A DNA stretch of 64,000 bases from Pseudomonas sp. PDM04 (GCF_014851765.1 NZ_JACVAI010000009.1:186001-250000); one strand, 5' to 3'; shown: positions 44,651-53,146, numbered from the stretch's first letter. A program made the numbers and translations. Notes: generated by a model not told the origin, from the letters alone.

Positions 44651-44689
44651 TCGCCGGTGTGGCGGTTTGATGATGGATTTGTGACCGGC

Positions 44690-45442
44690 TCAGCGCTGGC
44701 TCACCAGGCTCTCCGCGCCACGCTCACGCACCCAGAACAGCGTAGCGCCAGCCACGGCGGCCGGCATCATCAGGATGTTGACCAGCGGAATCAGCAGCGC
44801 CAGGTAAACCATGCCGCCGAAGCTCATGCTCTGCCAGCGCTTCTGCCGCAGCCAGGCGAGCATCTCGTTCCAGCCCAGCTTATGGTTGTCCGCCGGGTAG
44901 TCGATGTACTGGATCGCCATCATCCAGACGCCGAACAGCAGCCACAACGGCGCGGCGATGATGTTGACCACGGGGATGAACGAGAGGATGAACAGCCCGA
45001 TGGCGCGTGGCAGGAAGTAGCCGAGCTTGCGCATTTCCCGGGCCAGGGTGCGCGGGACCATGGCGATCAGTTCGCCCCAGCTGAACGCCGGGAAATCATC
45101 GGTGCCGCGCACCACCACTTCGACTTTCTCGGCGAGGAAGCCGTTGAAGGGGGCCGCGATGATGTTGGCGAGCATGGTGAAGGTGAAAAACACCATCAGT
45201 ACTACCAGCACCACGAAGATCGGCCAGAGGAGGTAACTGAGAAAACCCAGCCAATCGGGCAGGGTTGGCATCAGTGTATCGACCCACAGGCTGAACTGAT
45301 GGCCGGCCAGATAGATCAATCCGACGAACAGCACCAGGTTGATCACCAGGGGAAGCAATACGAAAAGCCGCAGGCTGGGGCTCAGAACCAGCTTGAGGCC
45401 TTCGCGCAGGTATTGTGGGCCGGACAGAACAGGTGCGGGCAT
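44690..45442 (-). CDS. cysZ: Sulfate transporter CysZ
   Basis: A 250-residue CysZ/EI24-family inner-membrane sulfate permease with four hydrophobic segments (about 25-50, 70-95, 145-165 and 205-235) and the typical start LSGPQYLREGLKLVLSPSLRLFVLLPL. It supplies sulfate to CysD/CysNC, encoded about 8 kb away. It is transcribed away from trxB across 313 bp and toward the glycosyltransferase gene (64-bp gap). Confidence 0.93.
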   Translation of the reverse strand: MPAPVLSGPQYLREGLKLVLSPSLRLFVLLPLVINLVLFVGLIYLAGHQFSLWVDTLMPTLPDWLGFLSYLLWPIFVVLVVLMVFFTFTMLANIIAAPFNGFLAEKVEVVVRGTDDFPAFSWGELIAMVPRTLAREMRKLGYFLPRAIGLFILSFIPVVNIIAAPLWLLFGVWMMAIQYIDYPADNHKLGWNEMLAWLRQKRWQSMSFGGMVYLALLIPLVNILMMPAAVAGATLFWVRERGAESLVSQR

Positions 45443-45755
45443 ATCGTGCTCCGAGAGAGGGGAAACGCGCCGACCTTACCGGCTTTGCCGGGCGGGCGAA
45501 AGCACGGGCAATGGATCGACATCAGCGGTAACAAAGGCGCCTGTAAACACGCGGCAACAGGATAGAGACCACCTATGAGCTGGATTGTTAAACCGTATTT
45601 CCTTAATCTTCGCCCCCTCGATACATTGCACCCATTCTTTTACAGGACTGTCGAGTTCAAGCCTTCCCCAAGTGCTTTCAATGGTCCTTTTTTATTCACG
45701 CCGGCAACCCGGCGTTCCGCGCCAGTCGTTTTGGGCCGGTCAACAGGAGCAGGTC
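45443..45755. other. 313-bp divergent gap between cysZ and trxB
   Basis: No gene, REP element or RNA hairpin with a T-run was found. The right half (45580-45720) is AT-richer and must hold the trxB promoter; a GTTAAACC/TTCCTTAAT stretch is present but no convincing -35/-10 pair. An open frame runs into trxB from 45585 but its residues lack homology to TrxB. Confidence 0.6.
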
Positions 45756-46718
45756 ATGTCTGAAGTCCGTCATTCGCGAGTGATTATTCTCGGTTCCGGC
45801 CCTGCCGGTTACAGCGCTGCGGTCTATGCCGCCCGTGCCAACCTCAAGCCGCTGCTGATCACCGGCATGCAGGCCGGCGGTCAATTGACCACCACCACCG
45901 AAGTCGACAACTGGCCGGGCGACGTCCACGGCCTGACCGGCCCGGTGTTGATGGAACGCATGAAAGAGCACGCCGAGCGCTTTGAGACCGAGATCGTTTT
46001 CGATCACATCAACGCCGTGGACTTCGCCGCCAAGCCGTACACCCTGACCGGCGACAGCGCGACCTACACCTGTGACGCCCTGATCATCGCCACCGGCGCC
46101 AGCGCCCGCTACTTGGGCCTGCCCTCGGAAGAAGCGTTCATGGGCAAGGGCGTTTCGGCCTGCGCGACCTGCGACGGTTTCTTCTACCGCAACAAGCCGG
46201 TGGCCGTGGTCGGTGGCGGCAACACCGCTGTCGAAGAAGCACTGTACCTGGCCAACATCGCCAGCACCGTGACCCTGATCCACCGTCGCGATACCTTCCG
46301 CGCCGAGAAGATCCTGATCGACAAGCTCAACGCCCGTGTGGCCGAAGGCAAGATCATCCTGAAGCTGAACTCGACCCTGGACGAAGTCCTGGGCGACAAC
46401 ATGGGCGTGACCGGCGCCCGTCTGAAAAACAACGACGGCAGCTTCGACGAAGTGAAAGTCGACGGCGTGTTCATCGCCATCGGCCATACCCCGAACACCT
46501 CGCTGTTCGAGGGCCAGCTGACGCTCAAGGACGGTTACCTGGTGGTTCAGGGCGGCCGCGACGGCAACGCGACTGCGACCAGCGTCGAAGGGATCTTCGC
46601 CGCCGGCGACGTGGCTGACCACGTTTACCGCCAGGCGATCACCTCGGCGGGTGCAGGCTGCATGGCGGCGCTGGACACCGAGCGCTACCTCGACGGTCTG
46701 CAGAACGCTTCGTTCTGA
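45756..46718 (+). CDS. trxB: Thioredoxin reductase
   Basis: A 320-residue FAD- and NADPH-dependent enzyme that keeps thioredoxin reduced. The redox pair is C136 and C139 in ACATCDGFF; FAD binding is shown by ILGSGPAGYSAAVYAARA and GIFAAGDVADHVYRQ, NADPH binding by VVGGGNTAVEEALYL. ATG 45756 has a CAGGAG ribosome site and matches the family N-terminus. A strong terminator follows. Confidence 0.97.
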   Translation: MSEVRHSRVIILGSGPAGYSAAVYAARANLKPLLITGMQAGGQLTTTTEVDNWPGDVHGLTGPVLMERMKEHAERFETEIVFDHINAVDFAAKPYTLTGDSATYTCDALIIATGASARYLGLPSEEAFMGKGVSACATCDGFFYRNKPVAVVGGGNTAVEEALYLANIASTVTLIHRRDTFRAEKILIDKLNARVAEGKIILKLNSTLDEVLGDNMGVTGARLKNNDGSFDEVKVDGVFIAIGHTPNTSLFEGQLTLKDGYLVVQGGRDGNATATSVEGIFAAGDVADHVYRQAITSAGAGCMAALDTERYLDGLQNASF

Positions 46719-46731
46719 GACTGTTGAAATG

Positions 46732-46758
46732 AAAAAACCGGCTTCGGCCGGTTTTTTT
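46732..46758. terminator. Terminator after trxB
   Basis: A-run, ACCGGC stem, TTCG loop, GCCGGT and a T-run of seven. Symmetric, so it could also end transcription coming from the gabT side. Confidence 0.93.
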
Positions 46759-46787
46759 GTGCCCACGTTTAATGCCTGATCACGTAC

Positions 46788-46883
46788 CCTGTGGGAGCGG
46801 GCTTGCTCGCGAAGGCGGTGTGGCAGTCAACATTGATATCGCCTGACACGACGCTTTCGCGAGCAAGCCCGCTCCCACAAGGG
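46788..46883. repeat. REPIN between trxB and gabT-like gene
   Basis: GTGGGAGCGGGCTTGCTCGC (46791-46810) extends with GAA into a perfect 23-bp arm whose complement is at 46856-46878; the outer CCCT/AGGG also pair. This is the cleanest REPIN in the window. Confidence 0.92.
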
Positions 46884-46892
46884 ATGGTGTTA

Positions 46893-48143
46893 TCAGGCCA
46901 GTTTCTGCAGACATGCTTCAAAAATGTCCAGGCCTTCCTCCAGGACTTCGGCCTCAATGGTCAACGGCGCCAGCAACCGGATGATGTGGCGGGACTTGCC
47001 GCTGGGCATCAACAGCAAGCCGGCGTCACGTGCCAGGGCCAGCAGTTGGGTCAACTGGGCCGGGGCTGGCGTGCCGTCGGCGTTGGCCAGTTCGATGCCG
47101 CGCATGGCGCCGACGCCTGTCAGGCGTCCCAGGTACGGCGACAGGTTGTCGGCGCGCCAGGCTTCGTAGCGGCTGACGATCGCTTGCTCCTGCTGCGAGC
47201 CCCAGTTGTGCAGGTTGGCATCGGTCATTTCGTCCAGCGTCGCCAAGGCGGCGGCGCAGGCAATCGGGTTGCCCGAGTAAGTGCCGCCGAGCCCACCCTT
47301 GGGCAAGATGTCCAGCAGCGCCTTGCGTCCAACCACCGCGCCCAGCGGAATGCCACCGCCGATACTTTTGCCGAGCAGGATCAGGTCCGGCTCGATGCCC
47401 AGCCGTGTAAACGCAAAGCGCTGACCGGTGCGTCCGAACCCGGACTGGATTTCATCGGCAATCAACAGGATGTTCTTTTCATCGCACAAACGGCGCAGGG
47501 CCTTGGCGAACTCGATGTCCAGTGCCAGGAAACCGGCTTCGCCCTGCACCGGTTCGACGATGAAACAGGCGATGTCTTCGATATCGATTTCGACGCTGAA
47601 CAGCCTGTCCAGCGCCTTCAAGGCGTCCGCACAGGTCACCCCGTTGTCTTTGCTGGGGAAGGGCAGGTGATACACCGGGCCGGGCAGCACGCCAACCTTT
47701 TGCTTGTAGGGCGCGACCTTGCCGTTGAGATTGAGCGTGCCGAGGGTGCGGCCGTGGAAGGCGCCGTCGAAGGCGATGACGGCGGTGCGACCGGTCGCGC
47801 CACGGACGATCTTCAAGGCGTTCTCGGCCGCTTCCGCGCCGCTGTTGGTGAGCATGCCGCTGACGGGGTAGTCCAGCGGAACGAACCCGGCCAGGCGCTC
47901 CATGAAGTCCAGATAGGGCGTGTGCGCAGCGGCATTGAACGCGTAATGGGTCAGCCGCGTGGCTTGCTCGCGGATGGCCTCGACGATGCGCGGGTGACAA
48001 TGACCGAGGTTCAACACGCCGATGCCGCCCACGAAGTCGATGTAGCGTTTGCCGGCGGTGTCCCAGACCTCGGCATTTCTGCCGTGGCTGAGGGTGACGG
48101 GGTGGACGACGTTGATCGACTGGCTGATGGATTCGCTGCTCAT
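46893..48143 (-). CDS. Class-III aminotransferase, GabT-like
   Basis: A 416-residue PLP-dependent class-III aminotransferase. YIDFVGGIGVLNLGHCHP, the ADEIQSGFGRTG aspartate block and the PLP lysine in LILLGKSIGGGIPLGAVVG are visible, as in 4-aminobutyrate:2-oxoglutarate transaminases. No gabD or transporter gene is adjacent, so the substrate (GABA or another omega-amino acid) is inferred. ATG 48143 gives MSSESISQS, the usual N-terminus; a frame extension upstream is not supported. Confidence 0.85.
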   Translation of the reverse strand: MSSESISQSINVVHPVTLSHGRNAEVWDTAGKRYIDFVGGIGVLNLGHCHPRIVEAIREQATRLTHYAFNAAAHTPYLDFMERLAGFVPLDYPVSGMLTNSGAEAAENALKIVRGATGRTAVIAFDGAFHGRTLGTLNLNGKVAPYKQKVGVLPGPVYHLPFPSKDNGVTCADALKALDRLFSVEIDIEDIACFIVEPVQGEAGFLALDIEFAKALRRLCDEKNILLIADEIQSGFGRTGQRFAFTRLGIEPDLILLGKSIGGGIPLGAVVGRKALLDILPKGGLGGTYSGNPIACAAALATLDEMTDANLHNWGSQQEQAIVSRYEAWRADNLSPYLGRLTGVGAMRGIELANADGTPAPAQLTQLLALARDAGLLLMPSGKSRHIIRLLAPLTIEAEVLEEGLDIFEACLQKLA

Positions 48144-48254
48144 GGATGACCGACTCGGAAGAAGGAGAACGTCCATTTATCTAAGCCGCGAGCGGTGGTG
48201 CCCGGCAAACGAAATAAAGTTGCCGGGTCAATCTTAAAAGTCGGGATGTGCGCC

Positions 48255-48275
48255 GTGGGAGCGAGCCTGCTCGCG
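48255..48275. repeat. Single REP sequence upstream of gabT-like gene
   Basis: GTGGGAGCGAGCCTGCTCGC at 48255-48274 is one unpaired REP of the same family as the REPINs, 15 bases after which the HopJ-like gene ends. Confidence 0.8.
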
Positions 48276-48289
48276 CCCAGCGTGCAGAT

Positions 48290-48628
48290 TCAGCGGCGGG
48301 TCAGTGGCGGCTGGTTGAACTTCACCCCGGCCAGGCCGTGGGCGATCAGTGCGCGGATGTTGCCGTGATCGCTGCCCTCAGGCGTGGCGACGACGCTGCG
48401 GTAATGCTCGCCGAAGGCCAGCAGCGCTTCTTCGTCGCTCAGGCCTTCGAGCAGGGCCAAGCCCAGGGTCTTGCACGAACCTTCGTTCTGCCCGGCGGCA
48501 TTTTCCACGCCGCCGTTGTTGAAAGCCTGCGGCTGGTAGTCGTAACCCGCGGCAATGAACGCCAGGGTGTCGGCAAAGACGTGTTCGCCGCTCTTGAGGC
48601 GGGTGCGCAGGGTGTTCAAGTCAGTCAT
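48290..48628 (-). CDS. HopJ-type protein
   Basis: A 112-residue protein of the HopJ family, named after a candidate type III effector of P. syringae but widespread as a chromosomal gene. YDYQPQAFNNGGVENAAGQNEGSCK is the conserved block. No secretion signal or hrp-box was seen, and no type III genes are near, so an effector role is unlikely. ATG 48628 has an AAGGAAAG site; it overlaps the DUF1244 gene by eight bases, so the two are coupled. Confidence 0.85.
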   Translation of the reverse strand: MTDLNTLRTRLKSGEHVFADTLAFIAAGYDYQPQAFNNGGVENAAGQNEGSCKTLGLALLEGLSDEEALLAFGEHYRSVVATPEGSDHGNIRALIAHGLAGVKFNQPPLTRR

Positions 48629-48917
48629 GGGGCTTTCCTTTGGCGAACGCCGCCTGTTGTTCGGCGCTGGCTTCTTTCTGGTATTGGGCTTTCCACTCGG
48701 CGTACGGCATGCCGTACACGACTTCGCGGGCGTCATCGAGGCTGACCTCGATCTGGCGTTCGTCGGCGGCGGCCTTGTACCACTTGGAGAGGCAGTTGCG
48801 GCAGAAACCCGAGAGGTTCATCAGGTCGATGTTCTGCACGTCCTTGCGGCTGTCCAGGTGCGCGACCAGCCGACGGAAGGCGGCGGCTTCAAGTTCGAGG
48901 CGTTGTTGCTCGGTCAT
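48621..48917 (-). CDS. DUF1244 family protein
   Basis: A 98-residue helical protein of the DUF1244 family (structures known, function unknown). The conserved LSGFCRNCLSKWYKAAADE with its CxxC and the YGMPYAEWKAQYQ block identify it. It lies first in a two-gene unit with the HopJ-like gene. The CxxC could bind metal or be redox-active; this is a guess from the motif alone. Confidence 0.87.
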   Translation of the reverse strand: MTEQQRLELEAAAFRRLVAHLDSRKDVQNIDLMNLSGFCRNCLSKWYKAAADERQIEVSLDDAREVVYGMPYAEWKAQYQKEASAEQQAAFAKGKPHD

Positions 48918-49014
48918 GGGGCGTCTCTGCGAGACAGCTGTCAGCGGCGAGCTTCAAGCTGCAGGATGGGTGGTGGTGGATCGAAGTTTACAGCGTGCGG
49001 CGTGAAGCTTGTAG

Positions 49015-49386
49015 CTAGCGGCTCGCTGCCAAGGTGATTGACACCGACTCGGCGAAACGCAGGGCGTGGGGTTTGTCGACCTCCACTTCGGCGTACAGCA
49101 CCGACGCGTTGGCCATGACCAGGTCAAGAATTTCCTGGGTCAGGCGTTCGAGCAGGGCAAAGCGATTGCCCTCGACGTGGGCGATGATTGCCTTGGTGAT
49201 GGTCCGGTAATTCAGCGCGTGATCGATGTCATTGTCACGCACCGCTTCCTGGGCTGCGTAAAGGATGGTCAGGTTGATCAACACATCCTGCTTGTTGAGG
49301 ATCTCGTCCTCGTTGATACCGATGTAGGTGCGCAGGCACAGATCCTTTACCCGGATGCGTGCCATGCCTGGTTGAAGTTGTGGCAT
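49015..49386 (-). CDS. folX: Dihydroneopterin triphosphate 2'-epimerase
   Basis: A 123-residue tunnelling-fold enzyme. ARIRVKDLCLRTYIGINEDE and NKQDVLINLTI and the DHALNYRTITKAII block with the catalytic-type tyrosine are of the FolX branch rather than FolB. It converts dihydroneopterin triphosphate to the monapterin epimer. Encoded directly after folE (2-bp gap) and folM, it completes a tetrahydromonapterin operon that serves phenylalanine hydroxylase. Confidence 0.9.
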   Translation of the reverse strand: MPQLQPGMARIRVKDLCLRTYIGINEDEILNKQDVLINLTILYAAQEAVRDNDIDHALNYRTITKAIIAHVEGNRFALLERLTQEILDLVMANASVLYAEVEVDKPHALRFAESVSITLAASR

Positions 49387-49388
49387 TA

Positions 49389-49964
49389 CTACTTGCTCCG
49401 TCCAATCAATTGCAGGAACTCCTGGCGGGTGTTGCTCGACTCGCGGAAAGCGCCGAGCATCACCGAGGTGTTCATGGTCGAATTCTGTTTCTCGACGCCG
49501 CGCATCATCATGCACATGTGCCGGGCCTCGATGACCACCGCGACACCGGCCGCCCCCGTGACCTGTTGCACGGCGTCGGCGATTTGCCGGGTGAGGTTTT
49601 CCTGGATCTGCAGGCGTCGGGCGAACATGTCCACCAGCCGTGCAATCTTCGACAGGCCCAGCACCTTGCCCGTTGGAATATAAGCCACATGCGCCTTGCC
49701 GATGAAGGGCAGCATGTGATGTTCGCAGAGCGAGTACAACTCGATGTTGTCGACGATCACCATTTCATCGTTGTCGGAGGCGAACAGCGCGCCATTGACG
49801 ATCTCTTCGACACTCTGCTCATAACCGTGGCAAAGGTACTGCATGGCCTTGGCCGCGCGCATCGGGGTGTCGAGCAGGCCTTCACGGTCGGGGTTCTCAC
49901 CCAGGCCGATGAGAATCTCGCGATAGCTTTGGGACAGCGCATTCTGGTGCAGGGAAAACGTCAT
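49389..49964 (-). CDS. folE: GTP cyclohydrolase I
   Basis: A 191-residue type IA GTP cyclohydrolase making dihydroneopterin triphosphate. Zinc ligands are in YSLCEHHMLPFIGKAHVAY and HMCMMMRG. It is one of possibly several folE copies in the genome; its place between folM and folX ties this copy to monapterin rather than folate synthesis. It begins 21 bases after folM. Confidence 0.95.
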   Translation of the reverse strand: MTFSLHQNALSQSYREILIGLGENPDREGLLDTPMRAAKAMQYLCHGYEQSVEEIVNGALFASDNDEMVIVDNIELYSLCEHHMLPFIGKAHVAYIPTGKVLGLSKIARLVDMFARRLQIQENLTRQIADAVQQVTGAAGVAVVIEARHMCMMMRGVEKQNSTMNTSVMLGAFRESSNTRQEFLQLIGRSK

Positions 49965-49985
49965 GGATGATCCTCGCTGCGTCGC

Positions 49986-50696
49986 CTACTTGAGGTGCCG
50001 TCCGCCGTTGACGGTCAGGGTCGTGCCGGTGACATAAGGGTTGTCGAGCAAATAACGCAGGCTCTGGTAAATCACTTCGCTGCCGGGTTCGATGCCCAGC
50101 GCCGACTTGGCCAGTGCCTTGGCGCGATACGTCGCGTCGTCGTGCGGATTGAACAGTAGCAGGGCCGGGGCAATCCCGTTGACCTTGATGGCGGGCGCGT
50201 ACTTCGCCGCAAAGGACAGGGTCAGGCTGTCGAGCCCGGCCTTGCTGGCGCAGTAGCCGATGTGCTGGCTGCTGCCCTTGCGGGTCACGTCATCGCTGAT
50301 GTGCACGATATCGGCCGGGTTCGAGCGCCGCAGCAGGTCGACGCAGTGCAGGTTGATCAGGTAGGGCGCCAACATGTGCACGCTGAACAGGCGGGTGAAG
50401 GCCTCGGCGTCGGTGTCCGGGGTCTCGGCCAGCCATTCGGAGGCGTTGTGGATAATTGCCCGCAGGCTGTCGGTGTGGTTTTTCAGTTCGCCGATGAAAG
50501 CGAAAATGCCGGCTTCGCTGGACAGGTCGGCGAACAGCGCCGTTGCACCCAGATCACGCAGCGTCTGGACGCCGGGGCGTTCCGTGCGGTAGCTGAAAAT
50601 CACCGCATGCCCGTCTTCGAGCAACCGCTGTGCACAGTGCAGGCCGACCCGTTGGGCGGCACCGGTAATGAGGATCGGGGCGGATGAAGAGGTCAT
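49986..50696 (-). CDS. folM: Dihydromonapterin reductase
   Basis: A 236-residue short-chain dehydrogenase. TGAAQRVGLHCAQRL is the NADPH-binding glycine-rich motif and GYCASKAGLDSLTLS holds the catalytic Tyr-x3-Lys. FolM reduces dihydromonapterin to tetrahydromonapterin, the cofactor of bacterial phenylalanine hydroxylase. It is the first gene of folM-folE-folX. SDRs are diverse, but the neighbours make this assignment strong. Confidence 0.9.
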   Translation of the reverse strand: MTSSSAPILITGAAQRVGLHCAQRLLEDGHAVIFSYRTERPGVQTLRDLGATALFADLSSEAGIFAFIGELKNHTDSLRAIIHNASEWLAETPDTDAEAFTRLFSVHMLAPYLINLHCVDLLRRSNPADIVHISDDVTRKGSSQHIGYCASKAGLDSLTLSFAAKYAPAIKVNGIAPALLLFNPHDDATYRAKALAKSALGIEPGSEVIYQSLRYLLDNPYVTGTTLTVNGGRHLK

Positions 50697-50811
50697 GAAC
50701 GGCTCGCGTTGCGGTCAGTGCAAAACTATACCAGCGCAACGCGAGGTTCACCTATGGGCTGCCATTGCGTCAGCCTTGCCGGCGCACACTCGCTCCGGCA
50801 GGAAGGAGACT

Positions 50812-51375
50812 TCAGCGGATGGCTTCGGTCGACACTCGCCGCAGCGGGGTGCTGTTCAGCCAGCCCGCCAGCAGCCGGGTCGACAACGGAATGAAGAAGT
50901 AGACCATCAGCGGCGTCAGGCACAGCGTGCTGATCAGCACCCGTGGCAGCAGGCTCATTTCGCCCAGCAGCGGACCGAGGACAAGGTTGAACAGCAGCGA
51001 TACCGGAAAGAATGCCAGCCAGATGGCCACTGCCTGTTTCCAGCGAGGCGGGCGCTGGCCGGCCGCACCGAACCAGCCTTCGATGCCGCTCACGCGATGT
51101 TCGGTCTTGTGCGCGAACAGGTCGCTGCCGCGGGTCAGCCAGGCCGTGCGCGAGGCCGAGTGCTCCCAGGCGTGCATGGTCTGTTCATTGGCAAAGCGGA
51201 AGATAATCTGGAATTCGTCGCCGCCGGGTGGCGGGGCAAGCACGCCAGAGCCGAGATAACCCTGGAAGTCGGTGGCCAGTTGTTCGCCTTCGCGAAGCCA
51301 GGCCATCAGGTCCTGATAGCGTCCATCGGCGACGCGGCGCGCAACCATCAGTGTGACGGGTGAGGTAGTCATCAT
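50812..51375 (-). CDS. ABM-domain protein with C-terminal membrane helices
   Basis: A 187-residue protein. Residues 1 to about 105 form a heme-degrading/antibiotic-biosynthesis-monooxygenase-like ferredoxin fold (VTLMVARRVADGRYQDLMAWL, FQIIFRFANEQTMHAWEHS), followed by two membrane helices (about 120-145 and 150-172). This is the COG3224 architecture; substrate unknown. ATG 51375 has a CGGAG site; ATG 51372 is equally possible. It is divergent from the MerR regulator gene across 207 bp and so could be its target. Confidence 0.8.
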   Translation of the reverse strand: MMTTSPVTLMVARRVADGRYQDLMAWLREGEQLATDFQGYLGSGVLAPPPGGDEFQIIFRFANEQTMHAWEHSASRTAWLTRGSDLFAHKTEHRVSGIEGWFGAAGQRPPRWKQAVAIWLAFFPVSLLFNLVLGPLLGEMSLLPRVLISTLCLTPLMVYFFIPLSTRLLAGWLNSTPLRRVSTEAIR

Positions 51376-51582
51376 GTAACTCCGTAAGTCGAACGCGTCA
51401 CTCCGGATAGGAGTTTCGCCAGGCGCAGCGCCGGGGTGGTGGGCTGCGTCTTGGTACAAGCAAGGAATACGCCGGATTCTACAGGTTATCGGATGACAAT
51501 CCTCATTGACCTATGTCTTGAATGAAGAGGGGGTAGGCGAGGTAAGATAGGATCCAATTTACCCAAAAGCGTTGTCTGCCCA

Positions 51583-52539
51583 ATGCCTGTCTTGATTGAC
51601 GATGTCACTGGTTCCCCGACGGCTGTTTCCCTGGACCAGGAAGAACTGTTTCCGATTCGCGAGGTGTCTCGGCTGACGGGCGTCAACCCCGTCACGCTGC
51701 GTGCCTGGGAGCGTCGTTATGGTCTGATCCAGCCGACGCGCACCGAAAGCGGGCATCGATTGTATGCGCTGGCCGATATCGAGCGGGTCCACAGCATCCT
51801 TGGCTGGCTCGACCGCGGCGTTGCCGTCAGCAAGGTTGGCCGGATCCTGGCCAAATCTGCGCCGCTTCAGGCGCTGTCGCACATCATCCCCAATGAACTC
51901 GTACAGGCCGACTACGCGCAATGGCAGCAACAGGTCCATGCCGCCGTCAGCGCCTTTGACGACGTTCAGCTGGATCAGGTCTACGGGCAGATCTTTTCCA
52001 GCTACTCCCAGTCGGTGGTGTTCCAGGACATTCTGATCCCGCTGTGGAAGCGGCTGCTGCAGCACCAGGACCAGTTTGGCCAGACCAGCGAGTGGCTGTT
52101 CTACGACGGCTACCTGCGTACGCGGGTATTGCAACGCCTGCTGCTGATGCGCAATTCACCCCGTCGGGTGATCATCAGCGCCCTGGCGGGCCAGTGCCGT
52201 GAGCTCGAATTGCTGATCGCGGCATTGTTCCTGAGTGGCAATGACATGGGGGTGCGGTTGCTGACCATTGGCCAGCCGCTCGATGAGCTGACGCTGGTCT
52301 GCGAAAAGATCAAGCCGCAGGCGCTGGTGCTGTTTTCCAATCACGCACCGGCTCCCGACCTGCCGCGCCGGCTCAATCGATTGGCCATGAGCCTGGACTG
52401 TCAGTTGATGCTGGCGGGGGATGCGTCCGACCTGGCGCAGGAGAGTTTGGCCGGAACGTCCATCGGATGCCTGGGCAACGAGGGAACGGAAATGCGTCAG
52501 CGCTTGAAGCAGTTCCTGGCGGGCACCCTGGATACCTGA
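51583..52539 (+). CDS. MerR-family regulator of LitR/CarH type, B12 motifs degenerate
   Basis: A 318-residue regulator. The MerR helix-turn-helix (about residues 23-92) has the LitR/CarH pattern LRAWERRYGLIQPTRTESGHRLY. The rest follows the helical-bundle plus Rossmann layout of photoreceptor CarH, but the W-x9-EH motif reads TSEWLF and the DxHxxG loop reads ALAGQCREL, so the axial histidine and the EH pair are not seen. It is thus probably B12-independent. Its neighbours are a PilZ-like and a LOV gene on the opposite strand; the stops are one base apart. Confidence 0.85.
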   Translation: MPVLIDDVTGSPTAVSLDQEELFPIREVSRLTGVNPVTLRAWERRYGLIQPTRTESGHRLYALADIERVHSILGWLDRGVAVSKVGRILAKSAPLQALSHIIPNELVQADYAQWQQQVHAAVSAFDDVQLDQVYGQIFSSYSQSVVFQDILIPLWKRLLQHQDQFGQTSEWLFYDGYLRTRVLQRLLLMRNSPRRVIISALAGQCRELELLIAALFLSGNDMGVRLLTIGQPLDELTLVCEKIKPQALVLFSNHAPAPDLPRRLNRLAMSLDCQLMLAGDASDLAQESLAGTSIGCLGNEGTEMRQRLKQFLAGTLDT

Positions 52540-52540
52540 A

Positions 52541-53146
52541 TCAGAGGTGCAGGGCGGGATGCGTCAGCCGGTGCTGCTGGAGGATGAACTGGCGCAGGCG
52601 CTCGGTTTCGTCCGTGTCGCTCTGGCTCAACTGATAGGCGTAGAAGCCGTTTTCGGCTTCTTTTTCGAAGGTGCCACGCATCGCGATGCGTTCGTAGCCT
52701 GAAGGGCTGAACCACAGGGCGAAATGCTTGGGCGGTTTGGTCTTGTTGCGCACTTCCAGCAGGACACCCTTGAACGACACCTCGTGCACCCACAGCGTCC
52801 CGGGCTGGCCACTGGCGTTTTCCAGGGCAACCGGTTCCTCGAGTACCAGACGCCATGGCCGTACCGACGGCCCGTCCTCATAGATGCTGGGAACGCCCAG
52901 GCGCAGATGCAGGGCATGAAATTCATCTTCCACCAGGTGCAGCGGGAAGGTCATCTGCTGGTTTTCGAAACTGGCCTGGATGGTCACCTGCTCGTGCGCC
53001 GCCAGGCGCGTGAGCAGGTCACGGATTTGCGAACCACCGTTGACGAGCAGACTCGACGTTGCATCCCGCACGTTGAGTTGCGGGTTGTGTTGCATGGTCT
53101 GGATAAAATCCAGCTCATCCTGGGTCAGGAGTGCGTCACGTTGCAT
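52541..53146 (-). CDS. PilZ-like domain protein
   Basis: A 201-residue protein without signal or membrane segments. The N-terminal half (DELDFIQTMQ, LLTRLAAHEQVTIQASF) resembles YcgR-type N-domains, and the C-terminal half a PilZ barrel: R96PWR99 then E122VSFKG127 about 25 residues later, near the c-di-GMP signature RxxxR and (D/N)xSxxG, though with RxxR spacing and Glu for Asp/Asn. Binding of c-di-GMP is therefore uncertain. It lies 72 bp after the LOV gene, same strand. ATG 53146 is chosen; GTG 53200 is the alternative. Confidence 0.7.
   Translation of the reverse strand: MQRDALLTQDELDFIQTMQHNPQLNVRDATSSLLVNGGSQIRDLLTRLAAHEQVTIQASFENQQMTFPLHLVEDEFHALHLRLGVPSIYEDGPSVRPWRLVLEEPVALENASGQPGTLWVHEVSFKGVLLEVRNKTKPPKHFALWFSPSGYERIAMRGTFEKEAENGFYAYQLSQSDTDETERLRQFILQQHRLTHPALHL

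Noticed and set aside
48290..48628. HopJ-like gene as evidence of a type III secretion locus
   Set aside because: No hrp/hrc genes, chaperone gene or hrp-box nearby, and the gene is coupled to DUF1244.
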